Assembly (NCBI RefSeq): GCF_042665295.1
Contig: NZ_JBHTCO010000014.1
Span: 1 to 64,000 of the forward strand
Direction: 5' to 3'
DNA length: 64,000 bases
Origin: Scopulibacillus_A cellulosilyticus
GTDB taxonomy: Bacteria; Bacillota; Bacilli; Bacillales; Sporolactobacillaceae
Shown: positions 34,319 to 43,551 of the stretch, in pieces
Layout: each line of letters begins with the position of its first letter
Numbering within the stretch: position 1 is the stretch's first letter
Made by a program: the position numbers and the translations under genes
The notes under the pieces: model-generated
The model's database searches: none
Told to the model about the DNA's origin: nothing
Seen by the model: only the letters and a program-made list of their open reading frames with translations

Positions 34319-35314
34319 TCACCTCTCAGTTACAATATCAACGCAATCCACAGCTTTATGGGGTCTGACCCCATAATGGAATTTTCCCTGCCAGCTTGCA
34401 CGCGCTTCAAGTTCTTGATCGATGGCGTTCAGGACTTTCCATTTATTCGTGCTCCACATTGGGCCAATGAGGAGGTTTGCCGGTCCATCGCCTGTTAAGC
34501 GGTGGATGATCATGTCAGGAGGTAAAACTTCGAGCTGGTCAGCTACAAGCTTTACATAAGTTTCAAAGTCGAGAAATTTGACCATGCCTTTTTTATATTG
34601 CTTAACCATTGGCGTCTTTTTTAACAGATGCAGTAAATGAATTTTAATGCCTTGTACATCTAATTTAGCCACTTCTTTGGCTGTTTCCAGCATCATCTCC
34701 GGTGTTTCCTCGGGTAACCCGTTTATGATATGGGTACAGACACGAATGTTATGCTTGCGGAGCTTGCTGACGCCCTCCTTATAGCAATCAAAGTCGTGAG
34801 CGCGGTTGATTAGCTCTCCTGTTTTGTCATGAGCGGATTGCAGTCCCAACTCAACCCATAAAAAGGTTCTTTCGTTAAGCTCTGCAAGGTATTCCATGAC
34901 ATCATCGGGCAAGCAATCCGGCCTTGTGGCTATTGATAGGCCAATAACCCCATTTTGTTCTAAAATAACTTCATAACGCTGCCGTAAAATATCAACGGGA
35001 GCATAAGTGTTAGAAAAAGCTTGGAAATAACCTATATATTTGCCGTTTTTCCATTTTTGATGCATACGGTCTTTAATTATATTAAATTGGGTTATTAAAT
35101 CATCGCGGCGGTCTCCGGCAAAATCTCCTGAACCTTTTTGGCTGCAAAAAGTACATCCGCCGTAAGCTGCTTTTCCATCACGGTTTGGACAATCAAATCC
35201 GCCGTCAATTGGGATTTTAAAAATTTTTTCTCCAAATTGTTGCCGTAAATAAGTGCTCCATGAGTAATAACGCTTTTTATCCCCGAAATGTGAGGGGATA
35301 TCTTTATGTGACAT
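34319..35314 (-). CDS. ytqA: Radical SAM protein YtqA
   Basis: A 331-residue radical SAM enzyme (TIGR01212-type) with CPNRDGKAAYGGCTFC near residues 44-59, where a Cys-x7/8-Cys-x2-Cys arrangement holds the 4Fe-4S cluster. YtqA pairs with YtqB/MnmM in making mnm5s2U in Gram-positives (recalled as MnmL). It is upstream of ytqB in the same operon. The C-terminal region HYGVRPHK... is encoded by a perfect 21-bp palindrome of the REP family. ATG 35314 has AGGAGTAAT upstream. Confidence 0.9.
   Translation of the reverse strand: MSHKDIPSHFGDKKRYYSWSTYLRQQFGEKIFKIPIDGGFDCPNRDGKAAYGGCTFCSQKGSGDFAGDRRDDLITQFNIIKDRMHQKWKNGKYIGYFQAFSNTYAPVDILRQRYEVILEQNGVIGLSIATRPDCLPDDVMEYLAELNERTFLWVELGLQSAHDKTGELINRAHDFDCYKEGVSKLRKHNIRVCTHIINGLPEETPEMMLETAKEVAKLDVQGIKIHLLHLLKKTPMVKQYKKGMVKFLDFETYVKLVADQLEVLPPDMIIHRLTGDGPANLLIGPMWSTNKWKVLNAIDQELEARASWQGKFHYGVRPHKAVDCVDIVTER
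34356..34376. repeat. REP-like palindrome inside the 3' end of ytqA
   Basis: TTATGGGGTC-T-GACCCCATAA, a perfect 10-bp palindrome around one base, sharing GGGGTCTGACCCC with the other copies. It is translated as part of the YtqA tail. The neighbouring CAATCCACA (about 34344-34352) differs from a DnaA box at two positions. Confidence 0.75.
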
Positions 35315-35632
35315 AGGATTACTCCTTCCTATACATGCAAACTGTCAAATGTCTGCCAAAACCTGAAAAAATTTTACTTCTTCTATAACGCACATGCCTT
35401 TTAAATTTTAGCATGATATCTTGTTAACTCAAAATGGAAACTAGTTCAATAAAACATATTGTTTTTTAGTCGGAAAAGGGTTAGACTTTGTCTTGGCCTA
35501 TTGTAAAAATGGAATTTTTTATGCTTTAAACAAATAAAGTAACTCGGCACAATTCAAGCGCCGGGATTTTTGACATGCATTTCAATTGCTGCTGGTTAGC
35601 TGAAACTATTATAAAGTAAGGAGGTATGGCAG

Positions 35633-36826
35633 TTGCCAAAATCATTATGGCTTTTAATTATTGGAATGGTTTTAAATGTTACCGGGACTTCATTTCTTTT
35701 TCCTTTAAATACAATTTATATTCATGAGCATCTTGGCCATTCTTTAACGTTTGCCGGATTTGTACTTATGTTAAACTCCGGTGCCGGTATCGTAGGCAAT
35801 TTAATTGGCGGTATACTATTTGACCGTATCGGCGGTTATAAATCTATTCTATCCGGTGTCATTGTTGCGACTGTTTCGGGATTTTTAATGGCGCTTTTCC
35901 ATAGTACTTGGCCTTATACTATTTTTCTAACTATTATTGGTTTTGGTTCAGGATTGATATTTCCATCTATGTATGCATTAGCAGGTACGGTATGGCCTGA
36001 AGGCGGCCGGAAATCATTTAATGCATTGTATGTGGCGCAAAATCTTGGTGTAGCTTTAGGCGCTTCAGTAGGGGGATTTATTGCCTCGATTTCTTTTGTT
36101 TACATTTTTGTCGTTAACGGCTTCATGTATCTATTTTTTACAATCTTAGTTTTATTAACATACAAGTCTATTGATCCCAGAAATGAAGCCATTGATGTAC
36201 AAACCAGCATTATCGAACAATCTGGGGCTATTAAAAATAAACATAAGTTTTATGCCTTGGTTGTTTTATGTATCGGTTTGTTCATTTGTTGGATTGCCTA
36301 TGTTCAGTGGCAGTCGACAATTTCGGTTTACACACAGTCGCTTGGCATCCCTTTAGCTAAGTACAGTTTGTTATGGTCAATTAATGGACTTTTAATTGTG
36401 TTGGGACAGCCTTTGGCGGCGTTAATGACGAAGTATCTCAAACTGCCCAAAGCACAAATCCTCACCGGGATTGCGATTTTTGTTATTTCTTTTATTTCTT
36501 TGTTATTTTCCCATCAGTTTACGGGATTCTTAATATCTATGATTATTTTAACTTTAGGGGAGATGCTCGTCTGGCCTGCGGTTCCATCAATTGCTCAGGA
36601 TCTCGCACCAAAGGGCAGGTCGGGCTTTTATCAAGGTTTTGTTAACAGTGTCTCAACAGGCGGCCGGATGGTCGGTCCTTTGATTGGCGGGTTTATTGTC
36701 GATCTTACCAACATTCATGTTTTGATTTATATTCTTCTCTTTATTTATATCGGAGCGGTATTCACAACGCTCATTTATGACAAAAATTTGAACAAAGAAC
36801 CCTCACCCTTAAAATTAAGCGATTAA
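35633..36826 (+). CDS. MFS efflux-type transporter (YttB-like)
   Basis: A 397-residue, 12-helix major facilitator protein. The GNLIGGILFDRIGGYK loop between helices 2 and 3 matches the MFS signature GxxxDRxGxR/K, and GRSGFYQGFVNSVSTGGRMVGPLIGG lies in the second half. It resembles B. subtilis YttB. TTG 35633 has AAGGAGGT upstream. Substrate unknown (drug or metabolite export). Confidence 0.82.
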   Translation: MPKSLWLLIIGMVLNVTGTSFLFPLNTIYIHEHLGHSLTFAGFVLMLNSGAGIVGNLIGGILFDRIGGYKSILSGVIVATVSGFLMALFHSTWPYTIFLTIIGFGSGLIFPSMYALAGTVWPEGGRKSFNALYVAQNLGVALGASVGGFIASISFVYIFVVNGFMYLFFTILVLLTYKSIDPRNEAIDVQTSIIEQSGAIKNKHKFYALVVLCIGLFICWIAYVQWQSTISVYTQSLGIPLAKYSLLWSINGLLIVLGQPLAALMTKYLKLPKAQILTGIAIFVISFISLLFSHQFTGFLISMIILTLGEMLVWPAVPSIAQDLAPKGRSGFYQGFVNSVSTGGRMVGPLIGGFIVDLTNIHVLIYILLFIYIGAVFTTLIYDKNLNKEPSPLKLSD

Positions 36827-36880
36827 TAGGGTATAAAACATAGATTATGAGGGTAAAATATAAAATATATGAACAAAGTA

Positions 36881-36909
36881 TTGACACTTTTTCATGATTT
36901 GCATAAAAT
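36881..36909 (+). promoter_or_regulatory. Sigma-A promoter of the leuS T-box transcript
   Basis: TTGACA (36881-36886), exactly 17 bases, TAAAAT (36904-36909). Confidence 0.82.
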
Positions 36910-36916
36910 ACTAATT

Positions 36917-37199
36917 AAATATTAAGTTGAGTTTGTACAAATAACGATGAAGAGGAATAATAGTAATTTTGTTAAGCTTAAGAGAGTTGACGGTGGGTGC
37001 AAGTCAATGGTAACGAATTATGAACTCGCCTCTGAGTTGCACTGGTGAATTGATTAGTAGCCATTGCCGTAGACCGCGTTAAGGTGCCAATAAGTGAGTG
37101 ATAATTATTACACTAATCAGGGTGGTACCGCGGGAAACATTTAACTTTGTGACCAACCTCTCGTCCCTAACGCTAACGTTAAGGGCGGGAGGTTTTTTT
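36917..37199 (+). promoter_or_regulatory. T-box leader (leucine) upstream of leuS
   Basis: The T-box sequence AGGGTGGTACCGCG lies at 37119-37132. A specifier-region CTC (Leu) occurs at 37025-37027 in GAACTCGCC. A GC-rich terminator with T7 ends the leader (37157-37198). Uncharged tRNA-Leu would pair with the specifier and T-box bulge and allow read-through into leuS, 208 bp downstream. Confidence 0.93.
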
Positions 37200-37222
37200 A
37201 ATGCTTTAAAGTGTATGTTCAA

Positions 37223-37343
37223 TAAAGTGAAACTTCCATCAGCGGGGTTTTTGTTCATCCCCGCTGATGGTTAAGAAGGTACTGCCTGAATAGGCAGCTT
37301 TTGTCCTTTGCACCGGGATAAATGTTTTTCAACTTTTTGAACA
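37223..37343 (+). repeat. Family A copy A4 plus a family B end
   Basis: TAAAGTGAAACTTCCATCAGC starts at 37223. CCATCAGCGGGG (37236-37247) pairs with CCCCGCTGATGG (37259-37270), a perfect 12-bp stem. TTGCACCGGGATAAA ends it near 37323. A lone family B end, CTTTTTGAACA (37333-37343), follows. The whole lies inside the leuS leader, between the T-box terminator and leuS. Confidence 0.82.
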
Positions 37344-37406
37344 GCCTCTAAAATGGTAAAATTTCTATAAAGCAATTATGTTTTTTAAGCAGAAGGAGGA
37401 TGTCCC

Positions 37407-39827
37407 TTGCCTTATAACCATAAAAAAATTGAAGAAAAATGGCAAAAGTATTGGGAAGAAAATAAAACATTTAAAACAGATGATCAAAGCAATAAAGAAA
37501 AGTTTTATGTACTGGACATGTTCCCTTACCCTTCAGGAGCAGGGCTTCATGTTGGTCATCCGGAAGGATATACAGCAACTGATATTATCGCCCGTATGAA
37601 GCGAATGCAAGGTTATGAAGTGTTGCATCCGATAGGCTGGGACGCTTTTGGACTGCCGGCTGAACAATATGCTTTGGATACAGGAAACGATCCGCGTGTC
37701 TTTACTCAAAAGAATATTAATACTTTTAAACGGCAAATTAAATCTTTGGGTTTCTCTTATGATTGGGATCGCGAAATTAATACGACTGACCCGGATTATT
37801 ATAAGTGGACACAATGGATCTTTCTTAAGCTATATGAAAAAGGCTTAGCTTATATGGATGAAGTGCCTGTTAACTGGTGTCCTGCGCTTGGAACCGTGTT
37901 GGCAAATGAAGAAGTGATTGACGGGAAAAGTGAGCGGGGCGGTCATCCTGTTATTAGAAAGCCAATGAGGCAATGGATGCTTAAGATTACCGCTTATGCT
38001 GAACGTCTTCTGGAAGACCTTGAAGAACTTGATTGGCCGGAAAGTATTAAAGATATGCAGCGCAACTGGATCGGCAAATCAGAAGGCGCCGAAATTACCT
38101 TTGATGTAGCCGGACATGACAGCGAGAAGCTGACAGTATTTTCAACCCGGCCGGATACGCTGTTCGGTGCAACTTACATGGTTCTTGCTCCTGAACACCC
38201 GCTTGTTGATAAAATTGTCACTGATGAACAATTGCCGGCTGTTCAAGCTTATCGTGACGAAGTAGCTAGAAAAAGTGATTTAGAGAGAACGGAATTATCC
38301 AAAGAAAAAACAGGTGTTTTCACAGGCGGTTACGGTATCAATCCGGTTAATGGCGAAAAGTTGCCGATTTGGATTGCTGACTATGTTTTAATGTCATATG
38401 GCTCAGGCGCAATTATGGCTGTACCGGCACATGATGAAAGGGATTATGAATTTGCGCGTAAATTTGATCTGCCAATCATTGAAGTCGTTGAAGGCGGAGA
38501 TATTTCAGAAGCGGCTTACACTGACGACGGCAAACTCATTAACTCTGACTTCCTTAATGGCTTAAACAAAAAAGAAGCGATTGAAAAAATGATCGCATGG
38601 TTAGAAGAGAAAGGCTTCGGAAATAAAAAGACGACTTACAGGCTGAGAGACTGGCTGTTTAGCCGTCAGCGTTATTGGGGTGAACCGATACCTATTATTC
38701 ATATGGAAGACGGTACAATGGTTCCCGTTCCAGAAGACCAGTTACCATTGGAGCTTCCGAAAACTGATGAAATTAAGCCGTCTGGTACCGGTGAATCGCC
38801 TTTAGCCAACATTAAGGACTGGGTCAATGTTGTTGATCCGGAAACGGGAAAGAAAGGGCGCCGGGAAACCAATACGATGCCGCAATGGGCAGGAAGCTGC
38901 TGGTATTTCCTGCGCTACATTGATCCGCATAACAACGATCAATTAGCAGATCCGGAAAAGCTGAAAAAATGGCTGCCGGTTGATATTTATATCGGCGGAG
39001 CTGAACATGCTGTTCTTCATCTGCTATATGCCCGTTTTTGGCATAAAGTTTTATATGATCTCGGTGTTGTACCAACGAAGGAACCATTCCAGCAGTTATT
39101 TAACCAGGGGATGATTCTCGGAGAAAATAATGAAAAAATGAGTAAATCAAAAGGCAATGTTGTTAACCCTGATGATATTGTCGCTTCGCATGGTGCCGAT
39201 ACGCTCCGCTTATATGAAATGTTTATGGGTCCGCTTGATGCATCCATTGCATGGTCTGAGGAAGGTCTTGACGGTTCGCGCCGATTCTTAGATAGAATTT
39301 GGCGGTTATTGGTAACGGAAGAAGACAGCACTTTAAGTCCAAAAGTTGCCCGGGATTATAGACCTTCAGAGTCCTTTGAAAGACTGTACCATCAAACAGT
39401 TAAAAAGGTTACCGAGGACTTTGAAAATCTTCATTTTAATACCGGTATTTCGCAATTGATGGTCTTTATTAACGACGCCTATAAACAAGATAAACTGCCG
39501 CAAGATATGGTGGAAGGTTTCGTAAAATGCCTGTCCCCGGTCGCTCCGCATCTCGCCGAAGAATTATGGGCAATTTTAGGAAATAAAGCGCCGGTCAGTC
39601 TTGTTGCTTGGCCAACATATGATGAATCAAAACTTGAAGAAAGCACGGCAGAAATTGTGGTTCAAATTAATGGTAAAGTCCGTTCAAAATTAACGGTTGC
39701 CAAAGATATTAATAAAGACGAATTAGAAAAACAAGCATTGGAAACGATACAAGACCGTTTAGAAGGCAGCACCATACGGAAAGTCATTGTTGTACCTGGC
39801 AAACTTGTAAATGTTGTCGCAAAATGA
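37407..39827 (+). CDS. leuS: Leucyl-tRNA synthetase
   Basis: An 806-residue class I aminoacyl-tRNA synthetase. HIGH-type motif HVGH at residues 48-51, CP1 editing domain with YGSGAIMAVPAHDERD, and KMSKS at about 577-581. Length agrees with the bacterial family (B. subtilis 804). TTG 37407 follows AAGGAGGATG. Controlled by the upstream T-box. Confidence 0.98.
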   Translation: MPYNHKKIEEKWQKYWEENKTFKTDDQSNKEKFYVLDMFPYPSGAGLHVGHPEGYTATDIIARMKRMQGYEVLHPIGWDAFGLPAEQYALDTGNDPRVFTQKNINTFKRQIKSLGFSYDWDREINTTDPDYYKWTQWIFLKLYEKGLAYMDEVPVNWCPALGTVLANEEVIDGKSERGGHPVIRKPMRQWMLKITAYAERLLEDLEELDWPESIKDMQRNWIGKSEGAEITFDVAGHDSEKLTVFSTRPDTLFGATYMVLAPEHPLVDKIVTDEQLPAVQAYRDEVARKSDLERTELSKEKTGVFTGGYGINPVNGEKLPIWIADYVLMSYGSGAIMAVPAHDERDYEFARKFDLPIIEVVEGGDISEAAYTDDGKLINSDFLNGLNKKEAIEKMIAWLEEKGFGNKKTTYRLRDWLFSRQRYWGEPIPIIHMEDGTMVPVPEDQLPLELPKTDEIKPSGTGESPLANIKDWVNVVDPETGKKGRRETNTMPQWAGSCWYFLRYIDPHNNDQLADPEKLKKWLPVDIYIGGAEHAVLHLLYARFWHKVLYDLGVVPTKEPFQQLFNQGMILGENNEKMSKSKGNVVNPDDIVASHGADTLRLYEMFMGPLDASIAWSEEGLDGSRRFLDRIWRLLVTEEDSTLSPKVARDYRPSESFERLYHQTVKKVTEDFENLHFNTGISQLMVFINDAYKQDKLPQDMVEGFVKCLSPVAPHLAEELWAILGNKAPVSLVAWPTYDESKLEESTAEIVVQINGKVRSKLTVAKDINKDELEKQALETIQDRLEGSTIRKVIVVPGKLVNVVAK

Positions 39828-39879
39828 CACAACTTTGACACGCTTAAATGTGTATTTATAAATGAATTAGGCGTAAAAT

Positions 39880-39940
39880 AAGAGGTGGCATTATGCCATC
39901 TTTTATTTTTAAGGATGTTCAAGGATGTTCAAATTGAACA
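39880..39940 (+). terminator. leuS terminator and TGTTCAA palindrome
   Basis: AGAGGTGGCAT...ATGCCATCTTTT (39881-39904) plus T-rich sequence forms the terminator. After it, AAGGATGTTC is repeated in tandem (39911-39930) and TGTTCAA-A-TTGAACA (39926-39940) is a perfect palindrome built from family B ends. Confidence 0.65.
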
Positions 39941-40018
39941 CGTATTAACTGCTTGACTTTTTAAAAGATGGGCGTAACAATAAGAAAAGAATTTTTATAT
40001 TTGAGGTGACCAGATAAA

Positions 40019-40327
40019 ATGGCGGACGAAATCCAGATCATTCAGCCAAAACAATTAGAAAACATGCTTAATAATAAAGAAGACGTATGTGTCATAGATG
40101 TAAGGGAAGATGAAGAAGTTCAAGCTGGTAAAATTCCTGAAGCAATGCATATCCGTTTATCCGAAATACCGGAAAAATATCAAGATCTTGATAATGGTAA
40201 AAACTACGTTATGGTTTGCCGTTCCGGCCGCCGCAGTGAAAAAGCTGCTGAATTTTTACAAGATAAAGGTTTTAAAGTGAAAAATATGGTTGGCGGCATG
40301 ATAAAATGGCAAGGAAACGTAGAATAA
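40019..40327 (+). CDS. ytwF: Rhodanese-like sulfurtransferase YtwF
   Basis: A 102-residue single-domain rhodanese. CVIDVREDEEVQAGKIPEA at the front and the active-site loop VCRSGRRS with Cys67, which would carry persulfide sulfur. It likely supplies or relays sulfur in thiolation or detoxification. The next gene encodes a membrane-tethered rhodanese-like protein without the cysteine. Confidence 0.88.
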   Translation: MADEIQIIQPKQLENMLNNKEDVCVIDVREDEEVQAGKIPEAMHIRLSEIPEKYQDLDNGKNYVMVCRSGRRSEKAAEFLQDKGFKVKNMVGGMIKWQGNVE

Positions 40328-40355
40328 CAACGGTTGGACTCAAACGGTGAATACC

Positions 40356-40700
40356 ATGAGTTTTATAATTTTTGTCCTCTTATTGGTTGGCATTTACTTT
40401 GCGTGGCAGCGGCTGATATCCAAAAGAACGCATGTAAAACAAATATCCTTTGAACAAATTGATCAAAAGAATCATTGTGTGATAGATATCCGGGATTTTA
40501 TTACGTCACATCACAAACCGATAAATGAGGCTCGAAATATACCTCTCTCATACTTAAAAAGAAAAGCAAGATATCAAACATTATGTAAGAAAAGAATTGT
40601 ATTTATTACCGATGACCAACGTGCAGCAAAAATTGCGGCACGAATTATTGAAAAAAGCGGTAAACATGATCATCCGGATTATTTCTTTACTGTTGTGTAA
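40356..40700 (+). CDS. Membrane-anchored, cysteine-less rhodanese-like protein
   Basis: A 114-residue protein with one N-terminal transmembrane helix (FIIFVLLLVGIYFAW) followed by a rhodanese-like fold (HCVIDIRDF, then INEARNIPLSYLKRK). Where the active-site CRSGRRS loop should be it reads ITDDQRAA, so no catalytic Cys: it is probably not a sulfurtransferase. ATG 40356 follows GGTGA; GTG 40347 is less likely. It is 28 bp from ytwF, so co-expression is likely; it may act as a docking or regulatory partner (inference). Confidence 0.72.
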   Translation: MSFIIFVLLLVGIYFAWQRLISKRTHVKQISFEQIDQKNHCVIDIRDFITSHHKPINEARNIPLSYLKRKARYQTLCKKRIVFITDDQRAAKIAARIIEKSGKHDHPDYFFTVV

Positions 40701-40756
40701 ATTTAGAGGATTTGACATCTCCTTAACGTATTTTTAACGTAAAGGAGGTGTCTTTT

Positions 40757-40942
40757 ATGTTAAAAGTAAAATTATTCGACGAAGAGCATGAAAAAGATCT
40801 GGAGAGTGAAATTAATTCCTTTTTGGAAACGATTGATTCAAAAAAGGTTAAAGACATCCGTTATCAAGTAGCCGTCGCTGAGGATACAAAAGATGACGGC
40901 ACGATTTTTTGCTTTTCAGCATTAGTCATTTATGAAATTTAA
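40757..40942 (+). CDS. cse60: Sporulation protein Cse60
   Basis: A 61-residue protein: LKVKLFDEEHEKDLESEINS followed by a beta-rich IRYQVAVAEDTKDDG and IFCFSALVIYE. It matches B. subtilis Cse60, a small sigma-E-dependent sporulation protein of unknown activity. AAAGGAGGTG (40741-40750) is an excellent ribosome site for ATG 40757. The stop is followed within a few bases by repeat C2, which would act as its terminator. Confidence 0.82.
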   Translation: MLKVKLFDEEHEKDLESEINSFLETIDSKKVKDIRYQVAVAEDTKDDGTIFCFSALVIYEI

Positions 40943-40943
40943 A

Positions 40944-41063
40944 GAAAACTTGCCGATTGGCAAGCCGTTAGGCGTAGACAGAGGCTTAGCTGCACTTATA
41001 CTTAGAACTTAAAATTGGCCGCTGCGTCGAATTGGCAACATTGTTGCCAATTTAGATTTTCTT
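40944..41063 (+). repeat. Family C composite repeat, copy C2
   Basis: Starts AAAACTTGCCGATTGGCAAG (hairpin 40949-40964), contains a conserved core (40971-41003; key parts GGCGTAGACAGAGG and TGCACTTATACT), and ends with the palindrome AATTGGCAACA-T-TGTTGCCAATT (41030-41052). It is C1 in opposite orientation without C1's second direct repeat. Confidence 0.85.
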
Positions 41064-41143
41064 AACGTATAAAAAAATTGATTAAGTCCCTTTTTGGATT
41101 TCATTGTGGTACAATAATTCATGGCTTTTATTAATTAATAATA

Positions 41144-41292
41144 GAGGATGTTCAAAAAGTCCGGGAAAAATATCTGTCGAATTTCTTCGTCACTCGGTCT
41201 CTCCGGTCCTCACGTATTAAACCCATACGTTCCGGTCCTCGAGACTGTCGTTCCTTGAACTTCTCGGCTCTTTTTGTCCTCCTTTTTGAAAC
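41144..41292 (+). repeat. Family B MITE-like element, copy B1
   Basis: Left end GAGGATGTTCAAAAAGTCCG (41144-41163) and right end CCTCCTTTTTGAA (41278-41290) give imperfect inverted termini of the TGTTCAAAAAG type. The interior has short CGGTCCTC repeats. No coding capacity. It lies just upstream of murJ. Confidence 0.75.
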
Positions 41293-41356
41293 TTACTAAT
41301 ATAAAAAAATTTATAAGTTCTAGGAGTTGTACAATATATGGCAGGATTGATCCCGC

Positions 41357-42952
41357 ATGCTTAGAGGGACGTTTATTTTAACTGTCGCAACTTTTTTATC
41401 AAAATTTCTTGGATTAATATTTGTTGTTCCATTTACAGCTTTAGTTGGCGATAAAGGCAATTATCTTTATTCCTTTGCTTATACACCTTACTCTATCATT
41501 TTAAGCTTAGCAACGATGGGGGTACCGCTCGCTGTTTCTAAATTTGTTTCTAAATATAATGCCATAGGAGATTATGCTACCGGCAGGCGTCTGTTTAAAT
41601 CAGGCCTCAAGATTATGACGATCACCGGGATATTAGGGTTTGTAATTTTGTATCTGTTTGCTCCGGTTATTGCCCGATTATCAAGCGGACAAGGAAGCGA
41701 TTTTGCAGATGTTGTTTCAGTTATCCGGGTAATAAGCGTTGCTTTAATTATTGTACCGGCCATGAGCCTTATTCGCGGGTACTTTCAAGGGTATCAGTCG
41801 ATGGGGCCAACTGCTCTGTCACAGGTCATTGAACAGCTGGTCCGTATTATTTTCATTCTAATCAGTGCCTTTCTGGTCATGGTCATTTTTCATGGCTCTG
41901 TCTTAACAGCAGTCGAACTTGCGACATTTGCCGCTTTTGTCGGCGCGTTTTTTGGACTGCTTATTCTCATTGGCTATTGGCGAAAACGAAAATCGCATTT
42001 AGACGCATATGTTGCGCAAAGCACGGTTCAATCGAATATGTCGTTATCGGAAATGTACCGTGAATTGATTGCCTATGCCATTCCTTTTGTAGCCGTTGGG
42101 ATTGCGATGAACCTTTATCAAGCTATTGATCAGTTGACATCAAAACATTATTTATCGATATATCAACATTACAGCCACAATGAATTAGTATCCATTATCG
42201 CTAATTTAATGATGAATGACCAAAAGCTTGTCATGATTCCAGTATCTTTGGCGACAGCACTGGCCTTAAGTGTTGTGCCATCCGTGACGAAATCCTATGC
42301 AGAGGGTAACCGGGACGAAGTGCAGAAGAAGACGACTCAGGCCCTGCAGCTGGTTTTATTTTTAACGATCCCTGCTGCGGCTGGCATGTCAATTTTGGGT
42401 TATATGATATATGGTATGCTATACGATGTTAACGGAATTATTATCGGCGGACATATTTTAAGATGGTATGCGCCAACTGCACTGTTGTTTGCTCTTTTTT
42501 CAGTCACGGCCTCAATTTTACAGGGGATTAATATGCAAAAGGTGACGATTTTTAGTCTGCTGGTTGGCGTTTTGATCAAATTAATTTTAAATCCGCTTTT
42601 TATGATGTGGTTTGGTATGGTAGGTCCTATTCTTGCAACAAACGTCGGGTACATTGCCTCTGTATTCATAAATATGGTGGCAATAACGAGAACAACGGGT
42701 TACCAATATGGTTTTATTGCAAAACGTTTTCTGCTGATTTCAATATTCACTGTAGTCATGTTAATTGTTGTTAAAATTGTTTTATTATTAACAGGTGGTA
42801 CGATTCCGAAAAGCCTTTTGCATGGGGCTGTTGTATCAATCATCTCTGTTATTCTTGGCGGCGGTGTATTTGCATTATTGTCGTTCCGTTCAGGACTGGC
42901 CCGTCAAATATTGGGCAACCGAATACCTTTTATAGGCAGGTTTATGAAATAG
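41357..42952 (+). CDS. murJ: Lipid II flippase MurJ (YtgP)
   Basis: A 531-residue MOP/MATE-like membrane protein with about 14 helices. Conserved LRGTFILTVATFLSKFLGLI, SLATMGVPLAVSKFVSKYNA, and IRGYFQGYQSMGPTALSQVIEQ match B. subtilis YtgP, the MurJ-type flippase moving lipid II across the membrane; SpoVB is a related sporulation paralogue. ATG 41357 has only AGGA at a longish distance; no better in-frame start is seen. The adjacency to ytzG matches B. subtilis. Confidence 0.9.
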   Translation: MLRGTFILTVATFLSKFLGLIFVVPFTALVGDKGNYLYSFAYTPYSIILSLATMGVPLAVSKFVSKYNAIGDYATGRRLFKSGLKIMTITGILGFVILYLFAPVIARLSSGQGSDFADVVSVIRVISVALIIVPAMSLIRGYFQGYQSMGPTALSQVIEQLVRIIFILISAFLVMVIFHGSVLTAVELATFAAFVGAFFGLLILIGYWRKRKSHLDAYVAQSTVQSNMSLSEMYRELIAYAIPFVAVGIAMNLYQAIDQLTSKHYLSIYQHYSHNELVSIIANLMMNDQKLVMIPVSLATALALSVVPSVTKSYAEGNRDEVQKKTTQALQLVLFLTIPAAAGMSILGYMIYGMLYDVNGIIIGGHILRWYAPTALLFALFSVTASILQGINMQKVTIFSLLVGVLIKLILNPLFMMWFGMVGPILATNVGYIASVFINMVAITRTTGYQYGFIAKRFLLISIFTVVMLIVVKIVLLLTGGTIPKSLLHGAVVSIISVILGGGVFALLSFRSGLARQILGNRIPFIGRFMK

Positions 42953-42983
42953 AACTAAGTTATGTTATTATAGCTTTTAATGT

Positions 42984-43018
42984 AAAAAACCCTCTTTTAT
43001 TTTTCAAGGGGGTTTTTT
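42984..43018. terminator. Terminator after murJ
   Basis: AAAAAACCC-TCTT pairs with AAG-GGGGTTTTTT; A/T runs on both sides make it usable for the convergent gene too. Confidence 0.8.
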
Positions 43019-43084
43019 ACATATTTCCGTTCATTGGGATTGTAAATAAAATGGGAAAGAATCATTTTCTATCTGAAGCGGTTT

Positions 43085-43456
43085 TTAATTAAATTCAAAT
43101 GGCGGGGCTGGAATACCAAGCCTTTGTTCAATAATATTGAGTCTTTTCCCAAAGACTTTTAACATTTTTTTATTATTTTCATTTTCCTTTTCAAGTTGTT
43201 GGAAGCGATGATATAAATGATTCCAGCTCATTCCAATTCCTTGGCCGGCTGATGATCCCGGCGGTCTGCTTGGCAAAGAAGCTTCGTAGCCGGAGGGGCT
43301 GATTAATCCATCAGTCCATGGTGTACTTATGTGACTATAAGATGATGCACCGACAAATGGGGCATCATAAGGTGTAGGATGTATGTCACCTTGTCCTTGA
43401 AAAGATGGGAATCTATTATCAAACATTGTAAAATATGGTTGTTTATGATCGATCAT
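43085..43456 (-). CDS. Hypothetical protein with C-terminal coiled coil
   Basis: A 123-residue protein: an N-terminal Pro/Gly/Ser/aromatic low-complexity half (HPTPYDAPFVGASSYSHIST), then a coiled coil (YHRFQQLEKENENNKKMLK) and the tail IEQRLGIPAPPFEF. ATG 43456 has GGGAGGAGAT upstream. The layout (disordered half plus coiled coil) is typical of spore-coat or morphogenetic proteins, but no family is recognised. Confidence 0.6.
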   Translation of the reverse strand: MIDHKQPYFTMFDNRFPSFQGQGDIHPTPYDAPFVGASSYSHISTPWTDGLISPSGYEASLPSRPPGSSAGQGIGMSWNHLYHRFQQLEKENENNKKMLKVFGKRLNIIEQRLGIPAPPFEFN

Positions 43457-43551
43457 GCCGTATCTCCTCCCATTCACTGATAAGCACTTATCTTTAGTCT
43501 ATGAATGGAGGGAAAATGTGTTTAAGCAATTGCCTATAACATTTATAGCAA

